From positions 1 to 64,000 of the forward strand of contig CALUZS010000013.1 of assembly GCA_944325355.1 (NCBI GenBank): a DNA stretch of 64,000 nucleotides. The letters run 5' to 3'. Below, in pieces: positions 35,388-44,909 of this stretch (position 1 is its first letter; each line of letters opens with the position of its first letter). This stretch comes from an uncultured Parabacteroides sp. (GTDB lineage: Bacteria; Bacteroidota; Bacteroidia; Bacteroidales; Tannerellaceae). The notes beneath the pieces were generated by a model that saw only the letters and a list, made by a program, of their open reading frames with translations, did not search any database and was not told the origin of the DNA. A program made the translations under genes and the position numbers.

Positions 35388-36173
35388 CTATTCATCGATT
35401 GAGCCTTTTACGATTCCCCGTTTGGACGATTTTATAAAGTTCAAAATCAAATCCCGCTCTTCACAAGATTCATAATCCTGTTCGATTGCCTTCAACGCGT
35501 CCGAATTATTCAGACCTCGAGTATACAGCGTACGATAAATATCTTGAATCAAAAAGACTTGACGGTCAGTAAATCCTCTGCGACGCAAGCCCACAATATT
35601 AATTCCACAATAGGCAATCGGCTCCCGACCTATTAATGTATACGGAGGAATGTCTTTACCGATACGGGAACCTCCCTGGATCATTACATGTTTTGAAATC
35701 TTAGTAAATTGATGAACCAACGAACCTCCACTGACAATAGCAAAATCGTCAATTTCCACTTCGCCGGCTATCTGCGACGCATTGCCGATAATTATATTAT
35801 CTTTCAAAACACAATCATGCGCAACATGGGAATATGCCATAATCAAACAATTATTTCCAACTATTGTCTTGCCTTTCGAAGCCGTTCCCCGGTTTATTGT
35901 CACACATTCCCTTAAAGTTGTATTGTCACCTACTTCAGCCGTTGTAATTTCACCTTTGAATTTCAAATCTTGAGGTATCCCTGCTACAACAGCTCCCGGA
36001 AATATTTTACAATTTTTTCCAATTCTTGCGCCATTCAAAATAACTGCATGTGGAAAAACATGCGTATTGTCGCCAATTACAACATCCTTTTCGATAACAG
36101 CAAATGGATCGATTATTACATTTTCCCCGATTTTTGCTTCAGGATGAACCACTGCTAATGGAGATTGTGCCAT
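35388..36173 (-). CDS. lpxA: Acyl-ACP--UDP-N-acetylglucosamine O-acyltransferase
   Basis: A 261-residue left-handed beta-helix enzyme with hexapeptide repeats throughout (IGENVIIDPFAVIEKDVVIG, IIGNASQIAGEVEIDD), the catalytic-His region YSHVAHDC and the C-terminal helical domain (GFTDRQVFLIQDIYRTLY). It performs the first step of lipid A synthesis. The ATG at 36173 lies eight bases past the lpxC-fabZ stop; an in-frame GTG at 36185 would overlap that stop and is less likely. Last gene of the operon. Confidence 0.94.
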   Translation of the reverse strand: MAQSPLAVVHPEAKIGENVIIDPFAVIEKDVVIGDNTHVFPHAVILNGARIGKNCKIFPGAVVAGIPQDLKFKGEITTAEVGDNTTLRECVTINRGTASKGKTIVGNNCLIMAYSHVAHDCVLKDNIIIGNASQIAGEVEIDDFAIVSGGSLVHQFTKISKHVMIQGGSRIGKDIPPYTLIGREPIAYCGINIVGLRRRGFTDRQVFLIQDIYRTLYTRGLNNSDALKAIEQDYESCEERDLILNFIKSSKRGIVKGSIDE

Positions 36174-36181
36174 ATTCTTTT

Positions 36182-37567
36182 TCACTTATTTTTAGTTATT
36201 TGAGCCATAAATTCAGCTTCGCTCACTAACTTATCACCTACAAAAATATATCCCTTCATTGTCGCTATACCTCGCCGGATGGGAGTAATCAATTCTAACC
36301 GAAGAATCAAAGTATCCCCCGGAACAACTTTCTGACGAAATTTGACCCCATCGATTTTCATGAAATAAGTCGAATAGCGCTCCGGCTCATCCACCGAATT
36401 TAAAACCAGCAAACCTCCGGTCTGCGCCATCGCTTCAACCTGAAGTACGCCCGGCATGACTGGTTCCTGCGGAAAATGTCCAACGAAAAACGGTTCATTT
36501 GAAGTAATGTTCTTGACACCTACAATATAATTGCCGCCAATCTCAATAATTTTATCAACCAATAAGAACGGATACCGATGCGGCAACAGTTCACGAATAC
36601 GATTGATATCCATCACCGGTGCATTATTCGGATCATAAACCGGAGCCTGCACTTCGTTCTGTTTAATATCTTTCCGAATCATCCGCGCAAGTTGGTTATT
36701 TATCTTATGCCCCGGACGGGTTGCAATCACCCTGCCTTGTATCGGTTTACCTATTAAAGCCAAATCGCCAATCAAGTCCATCAGTTTATGACGGGCTGGT
36801 TCATTATCGAATACCAACGGTTTATTATTGACATATCCCAGGTGTTGAACATTCTTATGAGGGATACCCAGCATGTCGGCAAGCTTATCCAACGATTCTT
36901 GGGAAATCATCTGGTCATAAATAACGATTGCGTTATCCAAATCACCACCTTTTATCAGGTTATTCTGCAAAAGCATCTCTACTTCCCGAACAAAGACAAA
37001 AGTACGGGACGCAGCAATTTCCGTTGCAAAATCCGAAAGGTTGTTCAAAGAAGCAAATTGGTTTGACAAAACCGGCGAATCGAATGAGATAAGAACATTC
37101 ATGCTGAACTTGTCATCCGGCAAGATTACCAGTGAAGAGCCTGTTTCCGGATCGGTAACCTCAATCTTATGTTTGACGATGTAGCAATCCCTTGGAGCAT
37201 TCTGCTCAACGATTCCTGCTTTTTGCAATTCTTCCGCATAATAGTATGCACTTCCGTCCAAAATCGGGAACTCAGGTGCATTGACCTCTATCAAACAGTT
37301 GTCGACGCCAAAGGCATACAACGCCGCCATCGCATGCTCGATTGTTCCAACTTGTATATTATTTTTAGACAAGACAGTGCCACGCTGGGTACCTACTACA
37401 TTCTCCGCCAATGCGTCAATGACGGGCTGCCCATCCAAATCTACACGCTTTATTTTGTATCCATGATTCTCCGGAGCGGGATGAAACGACACTTGGATTT
37501 CCAGCCCCGTATGTAAACCTTTTCCTTTCAAGGAAAAGCTGTTAGCTAATGTTTTTTGTTTGTGCAT
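36182..37567 (-). CDS. lpxC/fabZ: Bifunctional UDP-3-O-acyl-GlcNAc deacetylase / 3-hydroxyacyl-ACP dehydratase
   Basis: A 461-residue fusion. Residues 1-300 are LpxC: zinc ligands in TIEHAMAAL (H78) and HKLMDLIGD (His and Asp). Residues about 315-461 are FabZ: LLPHRYPFLLVDKI and the catalytic-His motif VGHFPQEPVMPG. LpxC commits UDP-acyl-GlcNAc to lipid A; FabZ dehydrates 3-hydroxyacyl-ACP for fatty acid elongation, so the fusion joins two enzymes that compete for the same acyl chain. This fusion is characteristic of Bacteroidota. Starts two bases after lpxD. Confidence 0.97.
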   Translation of the reverse strand: MHKQKTLANSFSLKGKGLHTGLEIQVSFHPAPENHGYKIKRVDLDGQPVIDALAENVVGTQRGTVLSKNNIQVGTIEHAMAALYAFGVDNCLIEVNAPEFPILDGSAYYYAEELQKAGIVEQNAPRDCYIVKHKIEVTDPETGSSLVILPDDKFSMNVLISFDSPVLSNQFASLNNLSDFATEIAASRTFVFVREVEMLLQNNLIKGGDLDNAIVIYDQMISQESLDKLADMLGIPHKNVQHLGYVNNKPLVFDNEPARHKLMDLIGDLALIGKPIQGRVIATRPGHKINNQLARMIRKDIKQNEVQAPVYDPNNAPVMDINRIRELLPHRYPFLLVDKIIEIGGNYIVGVKNITSNEPFFVGHFPQEPVMPGVLQVEAMAQTGGLLVLNSVDEPERYSTYFMKIDGVKFRQKVVPGDTLILRLELITPIRRGIATMKGYIFVGDKLVSEAEFMAQITKNK

Positions 37568-37569
37568 AT

Positions 37570-38613
37570 TTATTTAATGTTTATTTTCTCTTTCAAAGTT
37601 TCCAATTCCCGTTTCATTTGATTCATCTCCCGGTATATTTCCGGAAGACGATTAAAAATCGCACTCGAACGCATGAAACTCTTTGCATCTATCGCCGGTG
37701 CGCCCAACACGGTTTTCGGCTCTTTTATATCGCTGATTACACCCGATTGGGCACCAAAAACTACACGGTCGCCTATATGTATATGGCCCGCCAAACCTAC
37801 TTGTCCGCCAAACATACAATGCTTGCCGACTTTCGTCGAACCGGCAATGCCTACTTGGGCAGCCATGACCGTATTCTCGCCAATTTCCACATTATGGGCT
37901 ATCTGAACCAGATTATCCAGCTTCACTCCCTTACGGATAATAGTAGAATCCATCACTGCACGGTCGATAGTGGTATTCGCACCCACCTCTACATCATCTT
38001 CCAAAACTACGTTCCCTACTTGGGGAATCTTCTTGTAGACATCGCCTTCCGGAGCAAAGCCAAAGCCGTCTGCTCCAATTACGGCTCCCGCATGCAAGAT
38101 ACATCTGTTACCAATCTTACATCCTTCATAAACCGTAACGTGTGGATACAACACACAATCATCAGCTATCACACAGTTGTCGCCTATGTAAACATAAGGA
38201 TAAATACGGCAATTTTTCCCAATCACCACATTTTCTCCTATATAAGCCATATTTTCTATACAACAGCTTTCTTCGATTTTTGCCGTAGGCGCAATGAAAG
38301 CCGTCGAATCAATTCCACTCTTTTTCGTTTTATGCTGTTCTACCAATTGCAATAATAAAGCCAACGATGCATAAGCGTTCGCAACTCTCACCAAAGTAGC
38401 AGGCACAACATTTTCCGGATGAAAATCATTATTCACCAATACAACACTCGCCTGGGTCGTATATATATAATGTTCATACTTTGGATTCGCAAGGAATGTT
38501 AATGTTCCCGGCTTGCCTTCTTCTATCTTCGAAAAATTATTGACTTTTACTGTCGGATCGCCTTCTACGATTCCGTTTAAAAAACCTGCTATCTCTTGGG
38601 CTGTAAACTCCAT
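37570..38613 (-). CDS. lpxD: UDP-3-O-(3-hydroxymyristoyl)glucosamine N-acyltransferase
   Basis: A 347-residue LpxD: N-terminal uridine-binding domain (about 1-100, [38 protein letters not shown]), then a long hexapeptide beta-helix with [12 protein letters not shown] and the catalytic-His region IAHNVEIG, and a C-terminal helix ([21 protein letters not shown]). Adds the N-linked acyl chain in lipid A synthesis. Confidence 0.95.
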   Translation of the reverse strand: MEFTAQEIAGFLNGIVEGDPTVKVNNFSKIEEGKPGTLTFLANPKYEHYIYTTQASVVLVNNDFHPENVVPATLVRVANAYASLALLLQLVEQHKTKKSGIDSTAFIAPTAKIEESCCIENMAYIGENVVIGKNCRIYPYVYIGDNCVIADDCVLYPHVTVYEGCKIGNRCILHAGAVIGADGFGFAPEGDVYKKIPQVGNVVLEDDVEVGANTTIDRAVMDSTIIRKGVKLDNLVQIAHNVEIGENTVMAAQVGIAGSTKVGKHCMFGGQVGLAGHIHIGDRVVFGAQSGVISDIKEPKTVLGAPAIDAKSFMRSSAIFNRLPEIYREMNQMKRELETLKEKINIK

Positions 38614-38639
38614 TACTCTATAATTTATATCTAATTTTA

Positions 38640-39470
38640 TCAGATAATTCCTTTTTGTTTTAAATATTGGGACATCTCTATTTGCACATCCCGGGCAGCC
38701 TTTGCAGCAAAAGTCGCAAATTGTTCCGACTTATCGGCATAAATGATTGCCCTCGAAGAATTAACAATCAATCCGCATTGATTATTCATACCATATCTGG
38801 CAACTTCCTCAAGGCTACCGCCTTGCGCTCCTACACCCGGAACCAGCAAAAAATGGTTGGGGACATGCTTGCGTATATCCGCAAACATTTTCCCTTGCGT
38901 AGCACCCACCACATACATCATCTGTTCTTCCGTAGCCCATTCTGACGATTTTTTCAGTACTTTCTCGAACAAACGCTCCCCATCTTTATCTTCCGTCAGC
39001 TGGAAATCATGCGAGCCTTTGTTCGATGTAAGCGCCAATAAGATTACCCACGCTTCCGGATAAATCAAAAAAGGTTTGACACTGTCTTCTCCCATATACG
39101 GAGCAACAGTCACAGCATCGACTTTCAGATGGTCAAAAAACGAACGGGCATACATTTCGGATGTATTACCGATATCACCCCGCTTGGCATCAGCTATAAT
39201 AAACTGGTCAGGGTAATTTTCCCGAATATACTTAACGGTCTTTTCAAAAGCCACGACTCCTTCTACACCCAAACTTTCGTAGAAAGCCATATTCGGCTTA
39301 TATGCTATACAATATTCCGCTGTTGCATCGATGATTTCCCTATTAAACGAAAATACCGGATCATCTTCTTTCAACAGGTGCTGGGGAATTTTCCGTATAT
39401 CAGTATCCAATCCGACACAAAGGAAGGATTGCTTTAATTTTATATTCTCAAATAATTGCTGTCTGTTCAT
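38640..39470 (-). CDS. pyrF: Orotidine 5'-phosphate decarboxylase (type 2)
   Basis: A 276-residue enzyme of the longer type-2 family. The catalytic [15 protein letters not shown] motif is intact, with CVGLDTD near the N-terminus and [13 protein letters not shown] near the phosphate site. Makes UMP in pyrimidine synthesis. Gaps of 27 bases to prfA and 26 to lpxD place it within the operon. Confidence 0.95.
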   Translation of the reverse strand: MNRQQLFENIKLKQSFLCVGLDTDIRKIPQHLLKEDDPVFSFNREIIDATAEYCIAYKPNMAFYESLGVEGVVAFEKTVKYIRENYPDQFIIADAKRGDIGNTSEMYARSFFDHLKVDAVTVAPYMGEDSVKPFLIYPEAWVILLALTSNKGSHDFQLTEDKDGERLFEKVLKKSSEWATEEQMMYVVGATQGKMFADIRKHVPNHFLLVPGVGAQGGSLEEVARYGMNNQCGLIVNSSRAIIYADKSEQFATFAAKAARDVQIEMSQYLKQKGII

Positions 39471-39497
39471 AAAGCCTACAATAAATTAACAACTATA

Positions 39498-40610
39498 TTA
39501 CAATTCCGATTCCTTCAACCTTTCCGCGTTTTCGGCAACAATCAAATGATCAATGCAGTCTTGTATATCGCCATCCATAAACGCAGCCAAATTATAAATC
39601 GTATAGTTTATACGATGATCCGTGATTCTCCCTTGCGGATAATTATATGTCCGGATTTTTGCCGAGCGGTCTCCCGTGCTTACCATTGTTTTCCGCTTGG
39701 AGGCTATATCATCGATATATTTTTGATGCTCTTTGTCGTAAATAAATGTGCGCAGACGCGACAAGGCACGTTCCTTATTTTTCGGCTGGTCTCTCGTTTC
39801 CGTACATTCAATTAAGATTTCTTCGACAACGCCTGTATTCGGATTTTTCCAATTATAGCGTAAACGGACACCAGACTCCACCTTGTTCACATTTTGTCCT
39901 CCGGCTCCTCCCGAGCGGAACGTATCCCATTTAATTTCTCCTTCGTTGATTTCCACGTCAAAAGGCTCTGCCTCCGGCAACACTGCCACAGATGCAGCTG
40001 ATGTATGCACCCGCCCTTGAGTTTCCGTAGCAGGAACTCGCTGTACCCGGTGTACTCCCGACTCATATTTCAAAGTTCCGTAAACTTTCTCTCCGGAGAC
40101 CGAGCAAATAATCTCCTTATAACCGCCGGATGCACCTTCGCTAAAGCTGGAGATATCCAGTTTCCAGCCTTTGGACTCGCAATACTTCGCATACATGCGG
40201 AACAAATCGCCGGCGAAAATAGCAGCTTCATCCCCACCCGTTCCGCCACGTATCTCCAATATCGCATTACGGTCGTCTTGCGGGTCGGCAGGAACTAACA
40301 ACAACTTGATTTTCTCCTCCAACTCAGGCAACTGTTTTTCACACCGTTCCGCTTCTTCACGCGCCATTTCACGCATTTCCGGATCACTCTCGCTGTGCAT
40401 CAATTGCTTCGCTTCCTTCAACCCCGACAAAAGCGACATGTACATTTCCCGAGCTTTCAGTATATTGTTCAAATCCTTATACTCCTTTGTCAACTTCACA
40501 TAACGGCTTTGGTCACCTATCACATTCGGATCGGTAATCAATGTAGAAACTTCTTCAAAACGGGAAACCAAGCCGTCCAGTTTTTCCAATAAAGTATTGT
40601 TATCTGCCAT
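39498..40610 (-). CDS. prfA: Peptide chain release factor 1
   Basis: A 370-residue class I release factor with the catalytic GGQ in GGAGGQNVNKVES and a PATETQGR-type recognition loop (PATETQGRVHTSAA), which marks RF1 (PAT/PxT, stop codons UAA and UAG) rather than RF2. The length fits the family. Second gene of the purM-lpxA operon, 88 bases after purM. Confidence 0.96.
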   Translation of the reverse strand: MADNNTLLEKLDGLVSRFEEVSTLITDPNVIGDQSRYVKLTKEYKDLNNILKAREMYMSLLSGLKEAKQLMHSESDPEMREMAREEAERCEKQLPELEEKIKLLLVPADPQDDRNAILEIRGGTGGDEAAIFAGDLFRMYAKYCESKGWKLDISSFSEGASGGYKEIICSVSGEKVYGTLKYESGVHRVQRVPATETQGRVHTSAASVAVLPEAEPFDVEINEGEIKWDTFRSGGAGGQNVNKVESGVRLRYNWKNPNTGVVEEILIECTETRDQPKNKERALSRLRTFIYDKEHQKYIDDIASKRKTMVSTGDRSAKIRTYNYPQGRITDHRINYTIYNLAAFMDGDIQDCIDHLIVAENAERLKESEL

Positions 40611-40698
40611 TCAGTACAAATATGTTTAAAATAGCGCGTCCGCCCTTACGATTGTTTCAACTAAAAATATTCTAATTCTTATCTGTAAAAGTTTTTAT

Positions 40699-41868
40699 TC
40701 AATAATAAAACTCGCCGAACTCGCTTTTTATCACTAACTCTTTCTTTTTGCTTTCTTCTATCCGCCCAATAACTTGAGCATCGATATTAAAAGACTTGCT
40801 GATCGCAATCACCTGTGCGGCATACTCTTCCGGAAGATAAACCTCCAGACGATGCCCCATGTTGAAAACTTTATACATTTCCTGCCACTCCGTATTGCTC
40901 TGCTCTTTTATTGTGCGGAACAATGGCGGTACCGGGAACATATTATCTTTAACAACCCTGCAATTATCTCCTATAAAATGAAGGACTTTTGTCTGTGCAC
41001 CACCCGAGCAATGCACCATTCCATGAATAGACGGGCGCAACTCATCGAGCAGTTTCTTTACCACCGGAGCATATGTACGGGTCGGTGAGAGTACTAATTT
41101 CCCAGCATCAAGCGGGGAACCCTCCACAAAATCTGTTAACTTCAAGTTACCGGAATAAACTAATTCATCCGGAACTGCCTTGTCATAACTTTCCGGATAC
41201 TTCTCTGCCAAATATTTCGCGAATACATCATGCCGAGCACTGGTCAGCCCGTTGCTTCCCATACCTCCATTATACTCTTTTTCATAAGTTGCCTGGCCAT
41301 ACGAAGCAAGCCCTACGATAACATCTCCTACACGAATATTGGCATTGTCGATTACATCCGAACGTTTCATCCGGCAAGTCACGGTACTATCTACAATTAT
41401 CGTCCGCACCAAGTCGCCGACATCAGCCGTCTCCCCACCTGTCGCATAAACACCGACTCCCATCTCCCGAAGCTCCGAGAGCAATTCGTCCGTTCCATTG
41501 ATAATTGCCGAAATAACCTCACCCGGTATCAATAATTTGTTCCGCCCGATAGTTGACGACACAAGTATATTATCGACAGCTCCGACACAAAGCAAATCAT
41601 CAATATTCATTATTAAAGCATCTTGAGCAATACCTTTCCATACCGACAAGTCACCCGTCTCTCTCCAATACAAATAAGCCAACGACGATTTTGTTCCTGC
41701 GCCATCGGCATGCATAATATTGCAATACTCCGGGTCTCCTCCCAATATATCCGGAATAATCTTACAAAAGGCACGAGGAAATATGCCTTTGTCTATATTC
41801 TTTATCGCATTGTGTACATCTTCTTTCGAAGCTGAAACTCCGCGCAAATTGTAACGTTGATCGCTCAT
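40699..41868 (-). CDS. purM: Phosphoribosylformylglycinamidine cyclo-ligase (AIR synthase)
   Basis: A 389-residue member of the PurM/AIR-synthase family in its long Bacteroidales form; motifs include HADGAGTKSSLAYLYW, MNIDDLLCVGA, YATGGETADVGDL and VHCSGGAQTKVLHF. It closes the imidazole ring in purine synthesis. The frame is open to 41892, but a TAACTTTG box at 41890-41897 places initiation near 41883 and favours ATG 41868 (MSDQRYNLRG). Leads the operon. Confidence 0.93.
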   Translation of the reverse strand: MSDQRYNLRGVSASKEDVHNAIKNIDKGIFPRAFCKIIPDILGGDPEYCNIMHADGAGTKSSLAYLYWRETGDLSVWKGIAQDALIMNIDDLLCVGAVDNILVSSTIGRNKLLIPGEVISAIINGTDELLSELREMGVGVYATGGETADVGDLVRTIIVDSTVTCRMKRSDVIDNANIRVGDVIVGLASYGQATYEKEYNGGMGSNGLTSARHDVFAKYLAEKYPESYDKAVPDELVYSGNLKLTDFVEGSPLDAGKLVLSPTRTYAPVVKKLLDELRPSIHGMVHCSGGAQTKVLHFIGDNCRVVKDNMFPVPPLFRTIKEQSNTEWQEMYKVFNMGHRLEVYLPEEYAAQVIAISKSFNIDAQVIGRIEESKKKELVIKSEFGEFYY

Positions 41869-41889
41869 CTTCCAATTAGTTTTAAGATG

Positions 41890-41897
41890 CAAAGTTA
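41890..41897 (-). promoter_or_regulatory. -7 box of the purM-prfA-pyrF-lpx operon
   Basis: TAACTTTG on the minus strand, 21 bases upstream of the purM ATG. Confidence 0.5.
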
Positions 41898-41966
41898 TTA
41901 AAAAAACAATATATAGGGCATAAGTATCATTAAATTCAAGCTTTTACTAAATTAATTCGCTTATTT

Positions 41967-42887
41967 TCACCTCAAACGCAATATATCGCCGACTTGAGGA
42001 GCATAGTCTTCCTTCTTATCGTTCAACTTATACAGATTCTTCAACCGGATTCCGAATTTCTGTGAAATGGAATACATCGAATCGCCGGTTTTCACCACAT
42101 AATCGTAGTTCGGTTTATCTGCCTTTTTCTTTTTCTTCTCCAAATAAACGATATCACCGGCTTTCAACGGGAAATGCTTATCAGGGGCATCGTTATAAGA
42201 AACAAGACTACGGGTCCGGAATCCCAAATCGTCTCCTATCTGCTCAAAGCTATCCCCGGCTTTCGCCTTGACACAAAGCAATCCGCAGTTCATATAAAGC
42301 GTCCGTCCGGATTTCATCAGCCGTTCCGTCACCTTATCCCGCTTTTTATCAGCACGGCTCTTCTCCTGGTCGTACCGGTACAGTTCATAATCCTCAATAA
42401 TCTTTATTAACCGATCCGCATAACGTCTGTCTGTTGCATAGCCGCACCGCTTCAAGCCCTTCGCCCATCCTTTATAATCCGTAATTTTCAAATCAAACAG
42501 ACTGGCATATCTGGATCTGTAAGCGAGAAAACGGGAATGGTCTTCATACGAATCCTCCACACTTTTATACTTCCGAAAACATTCGCCTTTCAAATCGTCG
42601 TCGTAATAAACCCTCTTTCCCCTCCAATCGGAATGGCATTTGATACCAAAATGGTTATTCGACTTACGAGCCAAAGAACTCTGACCCGCCCCCGACTCCA
42701 ATACGCCTTGTGCCAACGTTATACTTGCCGGAATCTTATACTTCCGCTGTTGTTCTACCGCCAATTTATGATATTTGTCGAAATACTTCAGATACGAAGC
42801 ATTCTTCCGTTGGGCGACAGATGGCAATACCGTTACCAACGAGAGCAATAGTCCTAAAAGCACGATACGTTTCCCTACGGTCTTCAT
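41967..42887 (-). CDS. Exported glucosaminidase with two LysM domains
   Basis: A 306-residue protein: signal peptide ending VAQ, a FlgJ/LytG-like N-acetylglucosaminidase domain (ASITLAQGVLESGAGQS with the catalytic Glu, NNHFGIKC, YDDDLKGECFRKY, YATDRRYADRLIKII), then two LysM repeats (AKAGDSFEQIGDDLGF; VKTGDSMYSISQKFGI). It cleaves the glycan strand of peptidoglycan while LysM anchors it. ATG 42887 has AGGA six bases upstream; ATG 42893 abuts that same AGGA, so 42887 is chosen. Confidence 0.92.
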   Translation of the reverse strand: MKTVGKRIVLLGLLLSLVTVLPSVAQRKNASYLKYFDKYHKLAVEQQRKYKIPASITLAQGVLESGAGQSSLARKSNNHFGIKCHSDWRGKRVYYDDDLKGECFRKYKSVEDSYEDHSRFLAYRSRYASLFDLKITDYKGWAKGLKRCGYATDRRYADRLIKIIEDYELYRYDQEKSRADKKRDKVTERLMKSGRTLYMNCGLLCVKAKAGDSFEQIGDDLGFRTRSLVSYNDAPDKHFPLKAGDIVYLEKKKKKADKPNYDYVVKTGDSMYSISQKFGIRLKNLYKLNDKKEDYAPQVGDILRLR

Positions 42888-42919
42888 GTGCATTCCTGAT
42901 TTTACGTTTCTAATCCATG

Positions 42920-42927
42920 CAAAGATA
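42920..42927 (-). promoter_or_regulatory. -7 box for the glucosaminidase gene
   Basis: TATCTTTG on the minus strand, 32 bases before the start. Confidence 0.5.
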
Positions 42928-43036
42928 TATGAATTTCAATAAAAACCGCTCCTCCTTCCGCATTAGCTTTGACTTTCTCGTCAAAAAGTTTTCTAAATCT
43001 CCTGCACAACCGGATAAATAAAAGAAAGATTTATTC

Positions 43037-43044
43037 TATTTTTG
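43037..43044 (+). promoter_or_regulatory. -7 box for cdd
   Basis: TATTTTTG; leader about 65 bases to the ATG at 43117. Confidence 0.45.
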
Positions 43045-43116
43045 TTAGGGACAATCCAAGATTACCATTAGGAATGAATATACAATCTCGGGAAATGACA
43101 AAAAAAATCAGACATT

Positions 43117-43593
43117 ATGGAAAACTTGAAAATAGAACTCAACTATAAAAATCTCTCCTTCGAAGAACTCGGAAACGAAGAAATGATATTATGCAAAGCC
43201 GCACAAAAAGCGGCACTCAATGCTTATGCAGCCTACTCAAACTTCAAAGTGGGCGCTGCCGTATTGCTTGAAAACGGGGAAATCATCTGTGGCAACAACC
43301 AAGAAAACGCATCTTTTCCATCCGGAATATGCGCTGAACGCACCGCTATATTCTATGCAAACGCCAAATACCCGGACATTCCGATAAAAATATTGGCAAT
43401 CGCGGCTTATTCAAATGGAGAGTTTCAAAAATATATTTCGCCCTGTGGCATCTGTCGGCAGGTTTTAGTGGAAACAGAGCGACGTTTTCAAAAACCGGTG
43501 CGCATCCTTTTATGTGGCTCCGGGCAGGTTCTCGACATAGAAAAGGGGGAAGATTTGTTGCCACTGGCATTCAATGACGAGAACTTGGGTTAA
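43117..43593 (+). CDS. cdd: Cytidine deaminase
   Basis: A 158-residue homotetrameric-type cytidine deaminase. The zinc site is complete: CAERTAIF (Cys and catalytic Glu) and PCGICRQVL (two Cys). Substrate loop FKVGAAVLLENGEIICGNNQENAS is typical. Salvages cytidine and deoxycytidine to uridines. Its stop TAA shares the palindrome TTAA (43590-43593) with the stop of the converging gene. Confidence 0.94.
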   Translation: MENLKIELNYKNLSFEELGNEEMILCKAAQKAALNAYAAYSNFKVGAAVLLENGEIICGNNQENASFPSGICAERTAIFYANAKYPDIPIKILAIAAYSNGEFQKYISPCGICRQVLVETERRFQKPVRILLCGSGQVLDIEKGEDLLPLAFNDENLG

Positions 43594-44849
43594 TCATTTC
43601 CAGCAGACTTAAACCGCTTCAACAGGAACGAAGGATTAATGCGCAGATATATCCCTGCGGAAAAGCTGCCGTCGGCAGCTTTCTTGACGGAAGCCTGCGA
43701 ATCAAGCGACAACACCTTGCCGCCTATGCTATGATAATACTCAACATCTATCCCCAAAGCAAAACCTTTCCCGAATTGCCGCGAATATTCAAGTCCGAGA
43801 TATGCTAATCCGGGGTTATTATAAACGACACCTTCACGGGAAGTCGACACTGTTCCGTAAAACGGGATTCCCAACATCGAAATAAAATCATGACAGGTAA
43901 AATATGCTGCTTTTACCCGAAAATCATATATGTCGGCAGAAGCCTGCGTAAATATTCCGCCTCCTTTGTCGAATGGCCAAATGTCTCCCGCCTGTTGGGA
44001 ATATCCGACAGCATCCACTTCCAATTTCACATTTTTAAATACCGGATGTCCCGTATTCCATTTGCATCCTACCCCGACCGCTGCATTCATTAAGGTCTGG
44101 ACCGAATTATCTACCAGAGTATCTATCTCTCCTCCCCGGTGTTGTGCCAACACCTGAATCGGAGCATAAAAATGAAAGCGGGAATCAGGCGCATTGAATT
44201 TCACGGAAGAGGAAAGCCCGAACGTGAAAGCCTCCTGATGCGTGTCGTTCTTAAAAATAAAACTTTCCCAATTTACCCAAACATCAACATCTATATGCTT
44301 TGAAGTATAAAGCAACTGCAAACCTGCTTCCGGATCAGCGGATAAATTCAACTCAGGGTTGTAGAGCGGTTCAATCAAATGATGATTGCTTCCGCCATAA
44401 AGACTCCCTAACACAACATCCACGTGCTCCGACAAAGCAACCTGCACTCGGAAAAACGGCAAAACATGGAATCCTTTTTGAAATTGACTTCCTTTCCATT
44501 CTGCAATATCCTGGTAAGCGTAATTAGGATACCGGTTTGCTCCCCAAAACCGGAGCATGTGTGCTCCTGCTTCCAATTTAATATTTTCAAAAGGATAATA
44601 AACCAGTTTAGGCTGTACCCATAACCCGGGAAGCGTATAACCATCCATCATACTGCCGGCATACTCATTGTTCTTAAAGAAGCTGATATTATCTAACTCG
44701 AAAAACAACGCTCCGTCATTTTCCGGATTAATATGATAATCTGTCCTATAAACGTGTTCCGCTATTTGGGCATTACACACAATCATTCCCCCAACCATCC
44801 ACAGGAAGATAGCAAGAACTACGTAATTTATCTTATGACATGCACGCAT
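43590..44849 (-). CDS. Predicted outer-membrane beta-barrel protein
   Basis: A 419-residue protein with a signal peptide ending NAQ, and then alternating, aromatic-rich strands (GALFFELDNISFF, KLEAGAHMLRFWG, VDVDVWVNWESFIF, FRVKAAYFTCHDF) ending in LRINPSFLLKRF. This is a porin-like beta-barrel pattern; I do not recognise the family. The frame is open to 44879, but a well-placed promoter (TTTG-N19-TATGTTTG, 44869-44899) initiates near 44862, so ATG 44849 is chosen. Single-gene unit; function unknown. Confidence 0.78.
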   Translation of the reverse strand: MRACHKINYVVLAIFLWMVGGMIVCNAQIAEHVYRTDYHINPENDGALFFELDNISFFKNNEYAGSMMDGYTLPGLWVQPKLVYYPFENIKLEAGAHMLRFWGANRYPNYAYQDIAEWKGSQFQKGFHVLPFFRVQVALSEHVDVVLGSLYGGSNHHLIEPLYNPELNLSADPEAGLQLLYTSKHIDVDVWVNWESFIFKNDTHQEAFTFGLSSSVKFNAPDSRFHFYAPIQVLAQHRGGEIDTLVDNSVQTLMNAAVGVGCKWNTGHPVFKNVKLEVDAVGYSQQAGDIWPFDKGGGIFTQASADIYDFRVKAAYFTCHDFISMLGIPFYGTVSTSREGVVYNNPGLAYLGLEYSRQFGKGFALGIDVEYYHSIGGKVLSLDSQASVKKAADGSFSAGIYLRINPSFLLKRFKSAGND

Positions 44850-44868
44850 ACTTTTCCACAAATTTCTG

Positions 44869-44899
44869 CAAACATACAAATATTCCGTATACGCTCAAA
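44869..44899 (-). promoter_or_regulatory. Promoter of the outer-membrane protein gene
   Basis: On the minus strand TTTG (44896-44899) and TATGTTTG (44869-44876) are spaced 19 bases apart, the best match to the Bacteroidota consensus in the window. Confidence 0.7.
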
Positions 44900-44909
44900 C
44901 GCCCGGCTT

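Noticed and set aside
37549-38355. A 268-codon plus-strand frame opposite lpxD
   Set aside because: Antisense to a clear hexapeptide-repeat gene; the repeats of lpxD keep the opposite frame open.
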